Source: Halolamina sp. CBA1230 (lineage in GTDB: Archaea; Halobacteriota; Halobacteria; Halobacteriales; Haloferacaceae). From it: DNA of 64,000 nucleotides. The translations under genes were made by a program, and so were the position numbers. Numbering within the stretch: position 1 is the first letter of the stretch; each line of letters opens with the position of its first letter. The DNA lies in assembly GCF_002025255.2 (NCBI RefSeq), contig NZ_CP054587.1, positions 1,054,001-1,118,000 on the forward strand, given 5' to 3'. Below, piece by piece: positions 44,299 through 52,866 of the stretch. Below the pieces are notes generated by a model. That model saw only the letters and a list, made by a program, of their open reading frames with translations. It was not told the origin of the DNA and did no database searches.

Positions 44299-44922
44299 GT
44301 GAACCCAGAGGACGTACGCGAGGAGTGGGCCGAGCGGACCGGCGAGTTCTCGCCGACGTACTACGCCCACAAGGGCCCGAACGAGGCCAGCGAGTCAGTC
44401 CGGGAGCTGCTCGAACACTTCCTCGACCACGAGGCGCGCGTCCTGGAGATCGGTTGTAGCTCCGGCCGCCACCTCGCCCACCTCCACGACGGCGGGTTCG
44501 AGAACCTCCACGGGATCGAACTCAACGCCGACGCCATCGACGTGCTCCGCGAGGAGTACCCCGACCTCGCCGCGGACGCGACGTTCCACGTCGGCGACGC
44601 CACCGAGATCCTGCCGGAGTTCGACGACGGCGCGTTCGACGCGGTGTACACCGTCGAGACGCTCCAGCACATCCACCCCGACGACGCCGAGACGGCGTTC
44701 GACGAGGTGGCTCGCGTGACCGACGACCTGCTGATCACCGTCGAGAACGAGTCCGCCCGCGGCGCGGGCGCCCGTGAGGACGCCGACGTCTCCTACGTCA
44801 ACGACGAGTTCCCGCTGTACCACCGCGACTGGAAAGCCATCTTCGAGGAGCGCGGGTTCGCCCAGCTCCTCTCGGAGTCGAGCGAGCGCCGGGATCGGCT
44901 GCGGGCGTTCCGCCGTCCTTGA
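44299..44922 (+). CDS. SAM-dependent methyltransferase
   Basis: 207 residues from the GTG at 44299 (read MNPEDVREEWAERTGEFSPTYYAHKGPNEASESV). The SAM loop is VLEIGCSSGRHLAHL, the motif II acid is in GIELNADAIDVL, and DAVYTVETLQHIHPDDAETAFDE is typical of Ubi/MenG-like enzymes. The acceptor is unknown. The frame is open further upstream but overlaps the cold-shock promoter region, so the GTG start is preferred; moderately sure. Confidence 0.82.
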   Translation: MNPEDVREEWAERTGEFSPTYYAHKGPNEASESVRELLEHFLDHEARVLEIGCSSGRHLAHLHDGGFENLHGIELNADAIDVLREEYPDLAADATFHVGDATEILPEFDDGAFDAVYTVETLQHIHPDDAETAFDEVARVTDDLLITVENESARGAGAREDADVSYVNDEFPLYHRDWKAIFEERGFAQLLSESSERRDRLRAFRRP

Positions 44923-44937
44923 CCGGCAGCGGGGCGT

Positions 44938-45348
44938 CTATTCGCCGTGCTGAACGGACAGCACCACCGCCTCGCCGTCGATCACCGTTTTCGCGCCGTC
45001 CCCGTCGACAGCTTCGGCGACCGTCTCGACGCGCACGCGGTCGTCGCCCAGCTCCTCGACGACCGCCACGCTCGCCCGCACCGTGTCGCCGGGGCGTACC
45101 GGCGCCTCGAACGCGAGGTCCTGCGAGAGATAGACGATGTCGCCCGGGAGCGATGCGAGCGCGGCGCTGATCAGCCCCGCACCGAGCATCCCGTGGGCGA
45201 CGATCCCGCCGAAGAAGCCCTCCGCGGCGTACTCGGTGTCGGTGTGGAGCGGGTTCTCGTCGCCGGTGAGGTCGGCGTACTCCCGGATCGTCTCCTCGGT
45301 CACGTCGCGCTGTACTTCGGCATCGTCGCCGACGGTCGCAACGGGCAT
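44938..45348 (-). CDS. MaoC-like enoyl-CoA hydratase
   Basis: 136 residues forming a hot-dog fold. The hydratase-2 motif is YADLTGDENPLHTDTEYAAEGFFGGIVAHGMLGAGL, with the catalytic Asp (TGD) and His (NPLH). It hydrates trans-2-enoyl-CoA to (R)-3-hydroxyacyl-CoA. The ATG at 45348 (MPVATVGDDAE) is used; upstream codons are a GC-rich leader. It is divergent from the alpha/beta hydrolase, with the TTCA-N4-TGAA palindrome between. Likely part of the acyl-CoA locus that follows. Confidence 0.88.
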   Translation of the reverse strand: MPVATVGDDAEVQRDVTEETIREYADLTGDENPLHTDTEYAAEGFFGGIVAHGMLGAGLISAALASLPGDIVYLSQDLAFEAPVRPGDTVRASVAVVEELGDDRVRVETVAEAVDGDGAKTVIDGEAVVLSVQHGE

Positions 45349-45386
45349 ACCCCGACGGAGTCCCGGCGGCACCGTAGCTGCCCCGG

Positions 45387-45398
45387 TTCACATGTGAA
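45387..45398. promoter_or_regulatory. Operator-like palindrome TTCA-N4-TGAA (site A)
   Basis: TTCACATGTGAA, a perfect 12-bp palindrome (with GG before it) in the 88-bp divergent gap between the MaoC and alpha/beta hydrolase genes. The same TTCA-N4-TGAA layout with GG before it recurs at 49861-49878. Confidence 0.5.
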
Positions 45399-45436
45399 TA
45401 CGGGCCTTGATAGCCCGGGAGCGACATCTGCCGGGT

Positions 45437-46243
45437 ATGCCGACCGCACACAACGGCGACGTGGCGCTGGCCTACGACCGCGAGGGGCCGCGCGACGCGC
45501 CGACGGTGGCCTTCGTCGAAGGGCTCGGGTACGGGCGATGGATGTGGCAGTTCCAGCGCGACCCCCTCTCGGAAGCGTACGACACGATCGTGTTCGACAA
45601 CCGCGGGACCGGGGAGTCCGACTGCCCGGAGGGGCCGTACACGATCGCCGAAATGGCGGGCGACCTCGACGCGGTGCTCGACGACGCCGGCGTCGAGTCG
45701 GCCCACGTCGTCGGCGCGAGCATGGGCGGGATGATCGCCCAGCGCTACGCGCTCGACTACGACCGCGCCGAGTCGCTGGCACTGCTCTGTACCTCCCACG
45801 GCGGCGAGGACGCGGTGCCGGTCCCGCCGGAGACGCAGGCGTTCATGTTCGACGTGCCCGAAGACGCCGACGAGCGCGAGGAGATCCGGTACAAGATGAC
45901 GCCCGCGATCTCCGACGGGTTCGCCGAGGCGAGCCCGGACCTGCTCGAGGACATCGTCGACTGGCGGCTGGACTCCGACGCGAGCGAGGCCGGGCGGAAC
46001 GCTCAGGCTGCTGCTGTGCAGGCGTTCGACGCCGCCGCGGAGCTCGACGACCTGACGCTCCCGACGCTGCTCATGCACGGCACCGACGACGAGGTGCTGC
46101 CCGTCGAGAACGCCCACGCGCTCGCGGACCGACTCCCCCACGCGGAGCTCGAACTGTTCGAGGGCGGCCCGCACCTCTTCTTCGTCGAGCAGGCCGACGC
46201 CGTCACCGACCGGCTCCGGAGCTTCCTCGATTCGCATGCCTGA
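45437..46243 (+). CDS. Alpha/beta hydrolase
   Basis: 268 residues. The nucleophile elbow is GASMGG with Ser95, the acid is in LLMHGTDDEVLPVENA and the catalytic His in EGGPHLFFVE. The oxyanion-hole region FVEGLGYGRWMW resembles 3-oxoadipate enol-lactonase-like and carboxylesterase members. It may release a free acid from an ester or lactone that the next gene activates to a CoA thioester (inference). Its stop overlaps the acyl-CoA ligase start by 8 bp. Confidence 0.86.
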   Translation: MPTAHNGDVALAYDREGPRDAPTVAFVEGLGYGRWMWQFQRDPLSEAYDTIVFDNRGTGESDCPEGPYTIAEMAGDLDAVLDDAGVESAHVVGASMGGMIAQRYALDYDRAESLALLCTSHGGEDAVPVPPETQAFMFDVPEDADEREEIRYKMTPAISDGFAEASPDLLEDIVDWRLDSDASEAGRNAQAAAVQAFDAAAELDDLTLPTLLMHGTDDEVLPVENAHALADRLPHAELELFEGGPHLFFVEQADAVTDRLRSFLDSHA

Positions 46244-47837
46244 GGGGTTCTCGCCGGTCCACGGCCACAGCTCCCGCCCGTACGACTGGGTCGGCGCGTG
46301 GAGCGAGAAACGGGCGGAGCTCTCGCCCGACCGCGTGGGGCTCGTCGACGACACGACCGGCCGGGAGTTCACGTACGCCGACCTCGACGCCCGCGCGAAC
46401 CGGACCGCGCGGCTGCTCCGCGACCACGGCGTCGCCGAGGGCGGGCGCGTCGCGGTCGTCTCACGGAACCGCCCAGCGCTGGTGGACCTCTTTTTCGCCT
46501 GCGGGAAAACCGGGGGCGTGCTCGCGCCGCTCTCGCACCGACTCGCCGCGCGGGAACTCGGCGAACTGCTCCTCAACGTCGACCCGGAACTGCTCGTCGT
46601 CGAGGCACCGTTCGTCGAGCCCGTCGAGGACGCGCTCGCCCGCGTCGACGTGGGAACGACGGTTCACGCGCTGCCCGCGGCGGAGGACGAACGGGACGAC
46701 GTGGACGACCACCCCTCCCTCCTCGAGGAGCGCCCGGCGGACGACTCCCCCGTCGAGACGGCCGACCTCGCGATGGACGACCCGGCGCTGTTCCTCCACA
46801 CCGGCGGCTCGACCGGCACCCCGAAGGAGACCGTGCTGACCCACGGCGGCCTGCTCTGGAACTCATTCAACACGATCACGGCGTGGGGGCTGCGCGAGGA
46901 CGACACCACGCCGATGGTGTTCCCGATGTTCCACACCGGCGGCTGGAACGTGCTCACGCTCCCGCTGTTCCACATGGGCGGGACGGTCGTGATCGCCCGG
47001 GAGTTCGACCCCGGCGAAGTGCTCCACCTCGTCGAGGAGACGAACGCCTCGGTGCTCGTCGCGGTGCCCGCGGTGCTGCGGATGATGACCGAACACGACG
47101 ACTGGGAGACTACGGACCTCTCGACGCTCCGCTTCGCGAAATCGGGCGGTGGCCCGTGCCGCGACGCGGTGCTGCGGGCGTGGTGGGACCGCGGCGTCGA
47201 CCTCTCGCAGGGGTACGGGCTGACCGAGTGCGGGCCGAACAACTTCACGATGCCCGACGGCTGGCCCCGCGAGAAGGCTGATAGCGTCGGCGTGCCGGCG
47301 ATGCACGTCGACGCCCGCGTGGTCGACGATTCGGGCGAGGAGGTCGAGCAGGGCGAGGTCGGCGAACTCGAACTCGCCTCCCCGCACGCGGCTGATCGCT
47401 ACTGGGCGAACGACTCGGAGACACGCGGCACCTTCGGCGCGACGGGCGACGCCGACCACGGTTGGGTCTCCACGGGCGACCTCGTGCGCGTCGACGAGGC
47501 GGGGTACTACTCCATCGAGGGCCGGAAGAAGAACATGTTCGTCTCCGGCGGCGAGAACGTCTACCCCGCCGAGGTGGAGAACGCGCTCACCGACCACCCC
47601 GAGGTCGACGAGGCGGTCGTGATCCCGATCCCCGACGAGACGTGGGGCGAGGTGGGGAAGGCGGTGGTCGTCGGCGACGAGTCGCTGACGCTCTCGGAGC
47701 TGACGGAGTTCTTGGATGGTCGGCTGGCGTCGTTCAAACACCCGAAAGCGCTGGCGTTCGTCGAGGAGATGCCGACCTCCGGGCCGTCGAAGATCGACCG
47801 GAGCGCGGTGGACGAGCGGTTCGGGGAGTCGGAGTAA
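46236..47837 (+). CDS. Acyl-CoA synthetase (AMP-forming ligase)
   Basis: 533 residues. P-loop motif LFLHTGGSTGTPKE (186-198), then GYGLTECGPNNF (A5), STGDLVRVDEAGYYSIEGRKKNMFVSGGENVYPAEVE (A8) and the catalytic Lys region GPSKIDR (A10), all in ANL-superfamily order. It activates a carboxylic acid through an acyl-adenylate. The substrate length is unknown, but the medium/long-chain fatty-acid or aromatic-acid group is likely. The ATG at 46236 overlaps the hydrolase gene. Confidence 0.92.
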   Translation: MPEGFSPVHGHSSRPYDWVGAWSEKRAELSPDRVGLVDDTTGREFTYADLDARANRTARLLRDHGVAEGGRVAVVSRNRPALVDLFFACGKTGGVLAPLSHRLAARELGELLLNVDPELLVVEAPFVEPVEDALARVDVGTTVHALPAAEDERDDVDDHPSLLEERPADDSPVETADLAMDDPALFLHTGGSTGTPKETVLTHGGLLWNSFNTITAWGLREDDTTPMVFPMFHTGGWNVLTLPLFHMGGTVVIAREFDPGEVLHLVEETNASVLVAVPAVLRMMTEHDDWETTDLSTLRFAKSGGGPCRDAVLRAWWDRGVDLSQGYGLTECGPNNFTMPDGWPREKADSVGVPAMHVDARVVDDSGEEVEQGEVGELELASPHAADRYWANDSETRGTFGATGDADHGWVSTGDLVRVDEAGYYSIEGRKKNMFVSGGENVYPAEVENALTDHPEVDEAVVIPIPDETWGEVGKAVVVGDESLTLSELTEFLDGRLASFKHPKALAFVEEMPTSGPSKIDRSAVDERFGESE

Positions 47838-47852
47838 GTAGTCTGTGCGGAT

Positions 47853-48080
47853 CTACCGGAGTTTCCAGAGTCTCCGACTTCCGAAGACGACGCCAGCTAC
47901 TCCACCAGCCAGAAGGGTGATTGCAGTAATCGAGTCGGCGTAGTTCGTCGAGCAGGACGGTTCCATCCCCTGCCCACCCCAACAGGTCGTAACGGGGTAA
48001 CCCCAACCAACGACGACAAGTCCAACGCCGATAACGAGTGCCACGAGCCCGACGAGGGCGGGAATCCAAGAGTCGGCCAT
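47853..48080 (-). CDS. Small two-helix membrane protein
   Basis: 75 residues from the ATG at 48080 (MADSWIPALVGLVALVIGVGLVVVGWGYPV). Two hydrophobic segments (6-27, 47-66) enclose a loop with two cysteines (TTCWGG and EPSCSTNY) that would lie outside and may pair. Base composition is visibly less GC-rich than its neighbours, like the toxin-antitoxin genes that follow, suggesting an acquired patch. Function unknown. Confidence 0.6.
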   Translation of the reverse strand: MADSWIPALVGLVALVIGVGLVVVGWGYPVTTCWGGQGMEPSCSTNYADSITAITLLAGGVAGVVFGSRRLWKLR

Positions 48081-48189
48081 CAGGTTTCTTTTGGGTCGAA
48101 TGCAAAAGAAGGTATCTGTATCTACTACGAGTTCCACAGACAACACTCGGGAAACGGACCGTATCGGCCACCGGCAGCGAAGCAATCGA

Positions 48190-48681
48190 TCAGTTTCCGA
48201 CTTCCTTCAGCGCCCTCTCGTACAAGTCGTCCGCTATCCAGAACCCTGCCTCGCGGAGCGCGTCGAGTTCCGTTTTCAGGTCGATCTCGTCGGCGTTTGC
48301 TGCTTTGAGTAGGATGCCGACGACACCAGCCATGCTGAGGTCGTGCCGCCGGGCCACCTTTCTACCTTCCTTCTCGTCGAGCAGAACGAGATCCGCGTCC
48401 TGCTCGATCGCGTAGCAGATCGCTGCTGCCTCACCCAGATCCAGCCTCTGGAAGAGTTCGACGAACAGGTCAGACCGTTCGACTTCGACAGTCCGCAGAA
48501 ACTCGCTTTCTCGGAGTTCACGAAGGGAGTCCAGCCCGTCTTCACCGTCCGTGAGTTCCGACCAGACCTGCTCCGGGATCGTCAATCCGGAGAACTGCGA
48601 TTCGAGAAGATCGAGTCGGCCGATGAGCGAGAGGTTCAGCAGCGGAGAGGTGTTGGAGACGACGAGATCCCTACTCGGCAT
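48190..48681 (-). CDS. DUF3368 PIN-like toxin
   Basis: 163 residues. The N-terminal VVSNTSPLLNLSLIGRLDLL matches the PIN-fold start (usually D-T/S-S-P-L) with Asn in the first position. An acidic site follows in LGEAAAICYAIEQDADLVLLDEKEGRKVARRHDL, the DUF3368 signature LDEKxGR. PIN toxins cleave RNA; here the first Asp seen in most PIN proteins is Asn, as is common in DUF3368. The start (MPSRDLVVSNTSP) overlaps the upstream antitoxin by 11 bp. Confidence 0.85.
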   Translation of the reverse strand: MPSRDLVVSNTSPLLNLSLIGRLDLLESQFSGLTIPEQVWSELTDGEDGLDSLRELRESEFLRTVEVERSDLFVELFQRLDLGEAAAICYAIEQDADLVLLDEKEGRKVARRHDLSMAGVVGILLKAANADEIDLKTELDALREAGFWIADDLYERALKEVGN

Positions 48682-48916
48682 ACTCGATATCCTCAGCGAG
48701 CTCCGCCTCCGTGTAATGACGTGGGATGCCCCGCTCCCCGAGGAGGTCGTGGAACTCCCGCTTGGAGAGGTCCGCGAGGGCGCGCGCCTTCCCGAACGAG
48801 AGCGCGTCACGGACGTAGAGCGACACGGCGAGCTCCTGTTTCACCGCCGCGGACCGCTCGCGCTCGGGGATCTGGAGTGCGTCGTACACCTCGTCGTCGA
48901 TCTCGATGGTGGCCAT
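48671..48916 (-). CDS. UPF0175 antitoxin-like protein
   Basis: 81 residues: MATIEIDDEVYDALQIPERERSAAVKQELAVSLYVRDALSFGKARALADLSKREFHDLLGERGIPRHYTEAELAEDI, the UPF0175 pattern. UPF0175 is the known partner of DUF3368 PIN proteins. It comes first, with the toxin overlapping its last 11 bp, the normal order of such modules. Confidence 0.87.
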   Translation of the reverse strand: MATIEIDDEVYDALQIPERERSAAVKQELAVSLYVRDALSFGKARALADLSKREFHDLLGERGIPRHYTEAELAEDIEYAE

Positions 48917-48963
48917 TACCGAACGGTTGGCCGCGCTAATTCTTGAGCGTTTGGCCGAATCAG

Positions 48964-49824
48964 CTACTCGTACGTCCCCACCATCCCGCCGTCGAACAGC
49001 AGATCCCCGCCGTTGAGGTGTTTCGCGTGCCGCGAGAAGCCGAACACGAACAGGTTCGCCACCTCGACGGGGCTCATCATCCGTTTCGTCCGTGACTGGC
49101 CGAGCATCACGTCCTCGACGACCTCCTGCTCCGTGAGGCCGCGCTGCTCGGCCGTCTCCGGGATCTGGCCCGTCACCAGCGGCGTCGAGACGTACCCCGT
49201 CGAGACCGAGAACGCCCGGACGGTTCCCTCCCCCTCCGCGGCGAGGGACTGCGTGAGCCCGCGGAGCCCGAACTTGCAGACGTTGTACGCCACCTTGTCG
49301 CTCGTGGTGTAGTGACCGTGGACCGACGCCATGTTGCCGACGGCGCCGCCGCCCGCCTCGTGGATGTGCGGGAACGCGTGCTTGGCCAGCAGCGTGGGCG
49401 CGCGGAGCATCACCGCTTGCATCAGGTCGTACTGCTCGGCCGGGAACTCCTCGATCGACGCGACGTGCTGCAGGCCGGCGACGTTCGCGAGGAAGCGCAG
49501 GTCGCCGTAGTCGGCCGCGGTCTCGACGATCCGTTCGATGTCGCTGTCGTCGGTCAGGTCCCCTTCGATCGTGTGGACCGCGCCGTCGGCGTCGAACTCC
49601 GCCGCGCGGTCGACGGTGCCGGCGAGCCCGTCGGCGTCCACGTCCGTCGCGGCGACGGTGCAGCCGTTGGCCGCGAGCGCGACCGCGACGGCGTGGCCGA
49701 TCCCCGACGCCGCGCCGGTCACGAGCGCGACCGAGTCGGCGGCGTAGCGGTCGTCGTCGACGTCGAGGACGTTCGCGGCGGTGAGGTCCGGGCCGTCGGT
49801 GCCCGGGGCGGGGTCGTCGGTCAT
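48964..49824 (-). CDS. Short-chain dehydrogenase/reductase, 3-hydroxybutyrate-dehydrogenase-like
   Basis: 286 residues. Cofactor motif TGAASGIG (36-43), then LRFLANVAGLQH as the NAG-type motif, and the catalytic Ser and Tyr-x-x-x-Lys in SVHGHYTTSDKVAYNVCK. Around NVAG, RFLAN and SLAAEG it resembles 3-hydroxybutyrate dehydrogenases, suggesting oxidation of a 3-hydroxy acid or its CoA ester (inference). The first 30 residues are an acidic extension. It is divergent from the Bat-like regulator, with the palindrome at 49861-49878 between. Confidence 0.86.
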   Translation of the reverse strand: MTDDPAPGTDGPDLTAANVLDVDDDRYAADSVALVTGAASGIGHAVAVALAANGCTVAATDVDADGLAGTVDRAAEFDADGAVHTIEGDLTDDSDIERIVETAADYGDLRFLANVAGLQHVASIEEFPAEQYDLMQAVMLRAPTLLAKHAFPHIHEAGGGAVGNMASVHGHYTTSDKVAYNVCKFGLRGLTQSLAAEGEGTVRAFSVSTGYVSTPLVTGQIPETAEQRGLTEQEVVEDVMLGQSRTKRMMSPVEVANLFVFGFSRHAKHLNGGDLLFDGGMVGTYE

Positions 49825-49860
49825 AGACGTAGGGCTGTCCCCGGACCACCCAATAAGGGC

Positions 49861-49878
49861 GGGTTCAGGTATGAACCC
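49861..49878. promoter_or_regulatory. Operator-like palindrome (site B)
   Basis: GGGTTCA-GGTA-TGAACCC, an 18-bp perfect inverted repeat containing TTCA-N4-TGAA. It lies just upstream of a TATA-like CCTTATTGG (minus strand, 49850-49858) for the SDR gene and upstream of CTTAAC (49897-49902) for the regulator gene. It could serve the adjacent Bat-like protein or an unlinked regulator. Confidence 0.55.
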
Positions 49879-49945
49879 CGCCTCCCCACGGAAACCCTTA
49901 ACACGGAACCCGTGAATCGTTCATGATGGTACAGTACCGACGTCC

Positions 49946-50647
49946 ATGATCGACATCGCACTCGATATGCGGCAGTACGACTGCCCGTTCATCGACACGA
50001 CCGACGACGCCGAGCTGAGCTTCGCCGCCTCCTACTGGGAGTTCAACCCTGCGGCGGAGAAGCTCGAGACGCGAATGGTCGTGGAGGCGCCGGACCGCCA
50101 CGAGCTCGATCAGGGGCTGTCGATGCTGCGTGAGCATCGGGGGATGGAGGGGTTCGACCTGCTCGCCAAGCGCGACGGCGCGGCCCGCATCCGGACGACG
50201 ATCCAGGAGACCAGCGCGATGAGCACGATCCGGCAGAACGACGGCTACGTCACCGGCCCGTTCTACATCGAGGACGGCCGCGAGACGTGGCACGTCGGCT
50301 TCGACAACCACGGGCTCGCCGACGGCGCGCTCGCCGGGCTCGAGCGCAACAACGATTTCTCGGTGCTCTCCCGCCAGGACACCAGCATCCCGGAGATCTC
50401 CGAACTCATGAGCAACGCCGGCGCGGCGATGACGCTGATCGACGGCTGCCGGGAGCTCTCCGAGACCGAGCGCGAGACGCTCGAGACCGCGGTCGACGGC
50501 GGCTACTTCGAGAGCCCGCGGGGTGCGACGCTGGGCGATCTGGCCGACGAGTTCGACGTCTCCAAGCCCGCAGCGTCGAAGAACCTCCGCCGCGCGGAGC
50601 GGAAGCTCATCGCCCGCGCCGTCGACGCGATCGAGGACCTGGAGTAG
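49946..50647 (+). CDS. HTH_10 (bacterio-opsin-activator-like) regulator
   Basis: 233 residues. The N-terminal beta-rich sensor part resembles the BAT-type domain (IDIALDMRQYDCPFIDTTDDAELSF). The C-terminal HTH_10 domain has LSETERETLETAVDGGYFESPRGATLGDLADEFDVSKPAASKNLRRAERKL, the family hallmark. The start at 49946 is used; an upstream ATG pair at 49923 opens only an 8-codon ORF. It probably controls the surrounding acyl-CoA/ABC genes; this is inference from position. Confidence 0.87.
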   Translation: MIDIALDMRQYDCPFIDTTDDAELSFAASYWEFNPAAEKLETRMVVEAPDRHELDQGLSMLREHRGMEGFDLLAKRDGAARIRTTIQETSAMSTIRQNDGYVTGPFYIEDGRETWHVGFDNHGLADGALAGLERNNDFSVLSRQDTSIPEISELMSNAGAAMTLIDGCRELSETERETLETAVDGGYFESPRGATLGDLADEFDVSKPAASKNLRRAERKLIARAVDAIEDLE

Positions 50648-50673
50648 CGATCCTTCTGCGGGCGGTCCGGGTT

Positions 50674-50705
50674 TTACATATTAACCTCCCACTACATGGT
50701 GGGAG
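50674..50705 (+). promoter_or_regulatory. Promoter with 20-bp palindrome before the ABC operon
   Basis: TTACATATTA (50674-50683) is the TATA-like box. It is followed at once by the perfect 7-6-7 palindrome CTCCCACTACATGGTGGGAG (50686-50705), which lies between the TATA box and the predicted start near 50705, a classical repressor position. The first gene begins at 50725. Confidence 0.5.
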
Positions 50706-50724
50706 AGAGCCCCACAATGAGGAC

Positions 50725-52065
50725 ATGGCGCGAAAGCTATCGCGGCGGGGGCTGCTCCGAGCGACGGGGGTAGCCGGCGTCGCCGGACTCGCTGGCTGTA
50801 CAGACGCACTGAGTGGCGGGAGCGGCATGAGCATCGGCGTGCTCCAGCCCCTGTCGGGCGACCTGAGCTACTACGGCGACCAGGCGCTGTGGGGCTTTTT
50901 CTCCGGGCTGGCGTACAAGGGCGACAGTGACCCGATCGGGGAGGCGAGCACCGGGACCCACACCGCCACCGTCGGCGACACCGAGTACGAACTGATCGTG
51001 CGCGACACGGGGTTCAGCGCCGACACCGCCCAGTCGGCGGCGACCGACCTCGTGGAGAACGAGGACGTCGACATGCTGTTCGGCACCGCCTCCTCCAGCG
51101 CGGCCACCCGTGTGATCGACACCGTCGTCGACACCGCGGACGTGCCGTTCATGGCCGGACCCGCGGCGTCGGCAGGGATCTCCTCGAACGAGGGGACCTG
51201 TTCGGATATCGTGTTCCGGGCCTCCGAGAACACGGCGATGGACGCCCGCTCGGGCGGCCAGTACGTCGCCAACGAGACCGACATCTCGTCTGTGTACCTG
51301 TTCGGCGCCGACTACTCCTTCGGCCGCGCGGTCGTCAACAACTACGAGCAGGTGCTCTCGAACAACGGCGTCGAGATCCTCGACAAACGGTTCGTCCCGC
51401 AGGGGTACAGCGAGTGGGACGGCCTGCTCCAGAACGCCGAGGACGCGGGCGCCGACGGCGTCGTCGGCGGCTTCACGGTCTCGACGCTCCCGCAGATGTT
51501 CACGTCCTACCTGCAGGGCGACTACAGCTACTCGGTGTTCGGTGGCCTCGCGACGCGAGTCACCAGCAACGTGGTGGGACAGACGCTCCAGCAGGCGCTC
51601 GGCGAACCCCTCACCCAGGAGAAGCTCGACAACTCCGGGCTCGGCCCGTTCACGACCCGCTACCACTGGAACCAGTACGACAACGAGATCAACAGCTCGT
51701 TCGTCGAGACGTACACCGACGCCTACGGCGTGGTGCCGGACCTGTTCTCCTCGGGGACGTTCACCGCCGCCTCCGCGATCGTCCAGGCGGTCGACGCCTC
51801 GGGCTCCACGGGCGGCGCCGACGTGGCGGAGGCGCTCCGGGGCATGACCGTCACGGACACGCCGAAAGGCGAGGACGGCTACACGTTCCAGGAGTACAAC
51901 AACCAGGCCCGCTCGGCGATGACGGTCGCCAACCTCGCACCCACCAGCGACGAGTGGAGCGACAGCTGGGGTGCGGCGATCCAGCCCGGCGAGCCGCTGG
52001 CGACGATCGACAAGGATGAGACCACGATCCCCGCCGACGCGCCGGGGATGAACTGCTCGCTGTAG
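50725..52065 (+). CDS. Substrate-binding lipoprotein of a branched-chain-amino-acid-type ABC importer
   Basis: 446 residues. The twin-arginine-type leader MARKLSRRGLLRATGVAGVAGLAGC ends with a lipobox LAGC (Cys25), so it would be exported folded and lipid-anchored outside the cell. The mature part is the ANF-receptor/LivK fold (SIGVLQPLSGDLSYYGDQALWG, VDMLFGTASSSAATRV, YSFGRAVVNNYEQ). It is first of five transporter genes. The ligand is not readable; the neighbourhood points to an organic acid rather than an amino acid (inference). Confidence 0.9.
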   Translation: MARKLSRRGLLRATGVAGVAGLAGCTDALSGGSGMSIGVLQPLSGDLSYYGDQALWGFFSGLAYKGDSDPIGEASTGTHTATVGDTEYELIVRDTGFSADTAQSAATDLVENEDVDMLFGTASSSAATRVIDTVVDTADVPFMAGPAASAGISSNEGTCSDIVFRASENTAMDARSGGQYVANETDISSVYLFGADYSFGRAVVNNYEQVLSNNGVEILDKRFVPQGYSEWDGLLQNAEDAGADGVVGGFTVSTLPQMFTSYLQGDYSYSVFGGLATRVTSNVVGQTLQQALGEPLTQEKLDNSGLGPFTTRYHWNQYDNEINSSFVETYTDAYGVVPDLFSSGTFTAASAIVQAVDASGSTGGADVAEALRGMTVTDTPKGEDGYTFQEYNNQARSAMTVANLAPTSDEWSDSWGAAIQPGEPLATIDKDETTIPADAPGMNCSL

Positions 52066-52866
52066 ATGCTCCGCACCGCCGGACTGACCAAGAACTTCGG
52101 CGGCCTCACCGCCGTCGACGACGTCGACTTCCGGCTCCGCGAGGGGGAGCTCTGCTCGCTGATCGGCCCCAACGGCGCCGGCAAGACGACGTTCTTCGAC
52201 CTGCTGACCGGCGCGCTCGAGCCTTCGGACGGCGAGATCGAACTCCGCCGGGACGGCGGGTGGGAGTCGCTCACCGGCGCCACCCCGGCCGAGGTCGCAC
52301 AGGCGGGGGTCCACCGGTCGTACCAGATAACGAACGTGTTCCCCGAGCGGACTGTGCTCGAGAACGTCCGCGTGGCCGCACAGGCCGCCGGCGAGAACGC
52401 CTGGCGGGGGTGGCGCAACACCGCGACGTTCGAGGAGCACGTCGAGGAGGCCCACCGCATCCTGGACCGCGTCGGCCTGGACGCGCTGGCCGAACGCCCG
52501 GCGAGAGCGCTCTCCCACGGCGAGAAACGCCAACTGGAGGTCGGTATCGCGCTCGCGGGCGATCCCGACGTGCTGCTGCTCGACGAGCCCAACGCGGGCG
52601 TCTCCAGCGAGAGCGTCGACGACATCATCGACCTGATCGCCGACGTGGCGACCGACCACGCGGTGCTGCTGGTCGAGCACAACATGGACATCGTGATGAA
52701 CGTCTCCGACCGCATCGTCGTGCTGAACCAGGGCGCCGTCATCGCCGACGACGAGCCCGCGGCCGTCCGGGGCGACCCTGACGTACAGCGGGCGTACCTC
52801 GGCGGGTACGGTGACGGGGACAGTACCGACGAGGACTCGACCGACGAGGAGGTGGCGGGCGCGTGA
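52066..52866 (+). CDS. livG: ABC transporter ATP-binding protein, LivG type
   Basis: 266 residues. Walker A GPNGAGKTTFFDLLTGAL, the LivG-type TNVFPERTVLENVRVAAQ insertion, signature LSHGEKRQLEVG and Walker B DVLLLDEPNAG. The H-loop is VEHNMDIVM. The start directly abuts the preceding stop. The C-terminus ends with a short acidic tail. Confidence 0.92.
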   Translation: MLRTAGLTKNFGGLTAVDDVDFRLREGELCSLIGPNGAGKTTFFDLLTGALEPSDGEIELRRDGGWESLTGATPAEVAQAGVHRSYQITNVFPERTVLENVRVAAQAAGENAWRGWRNTATFEEHVEEAHRILDRVGLDALAERPARALSHGEKRQLEVGIALAGDPDVLLLDEPNAGVSSESVDDIIDLIADVATDHAVLLVEHNMDIVMNVSDRIVVLNQGAVIADDEPAAVRGDPDVQRAYLGGYGDGDSTDEDSTDEEVAGA

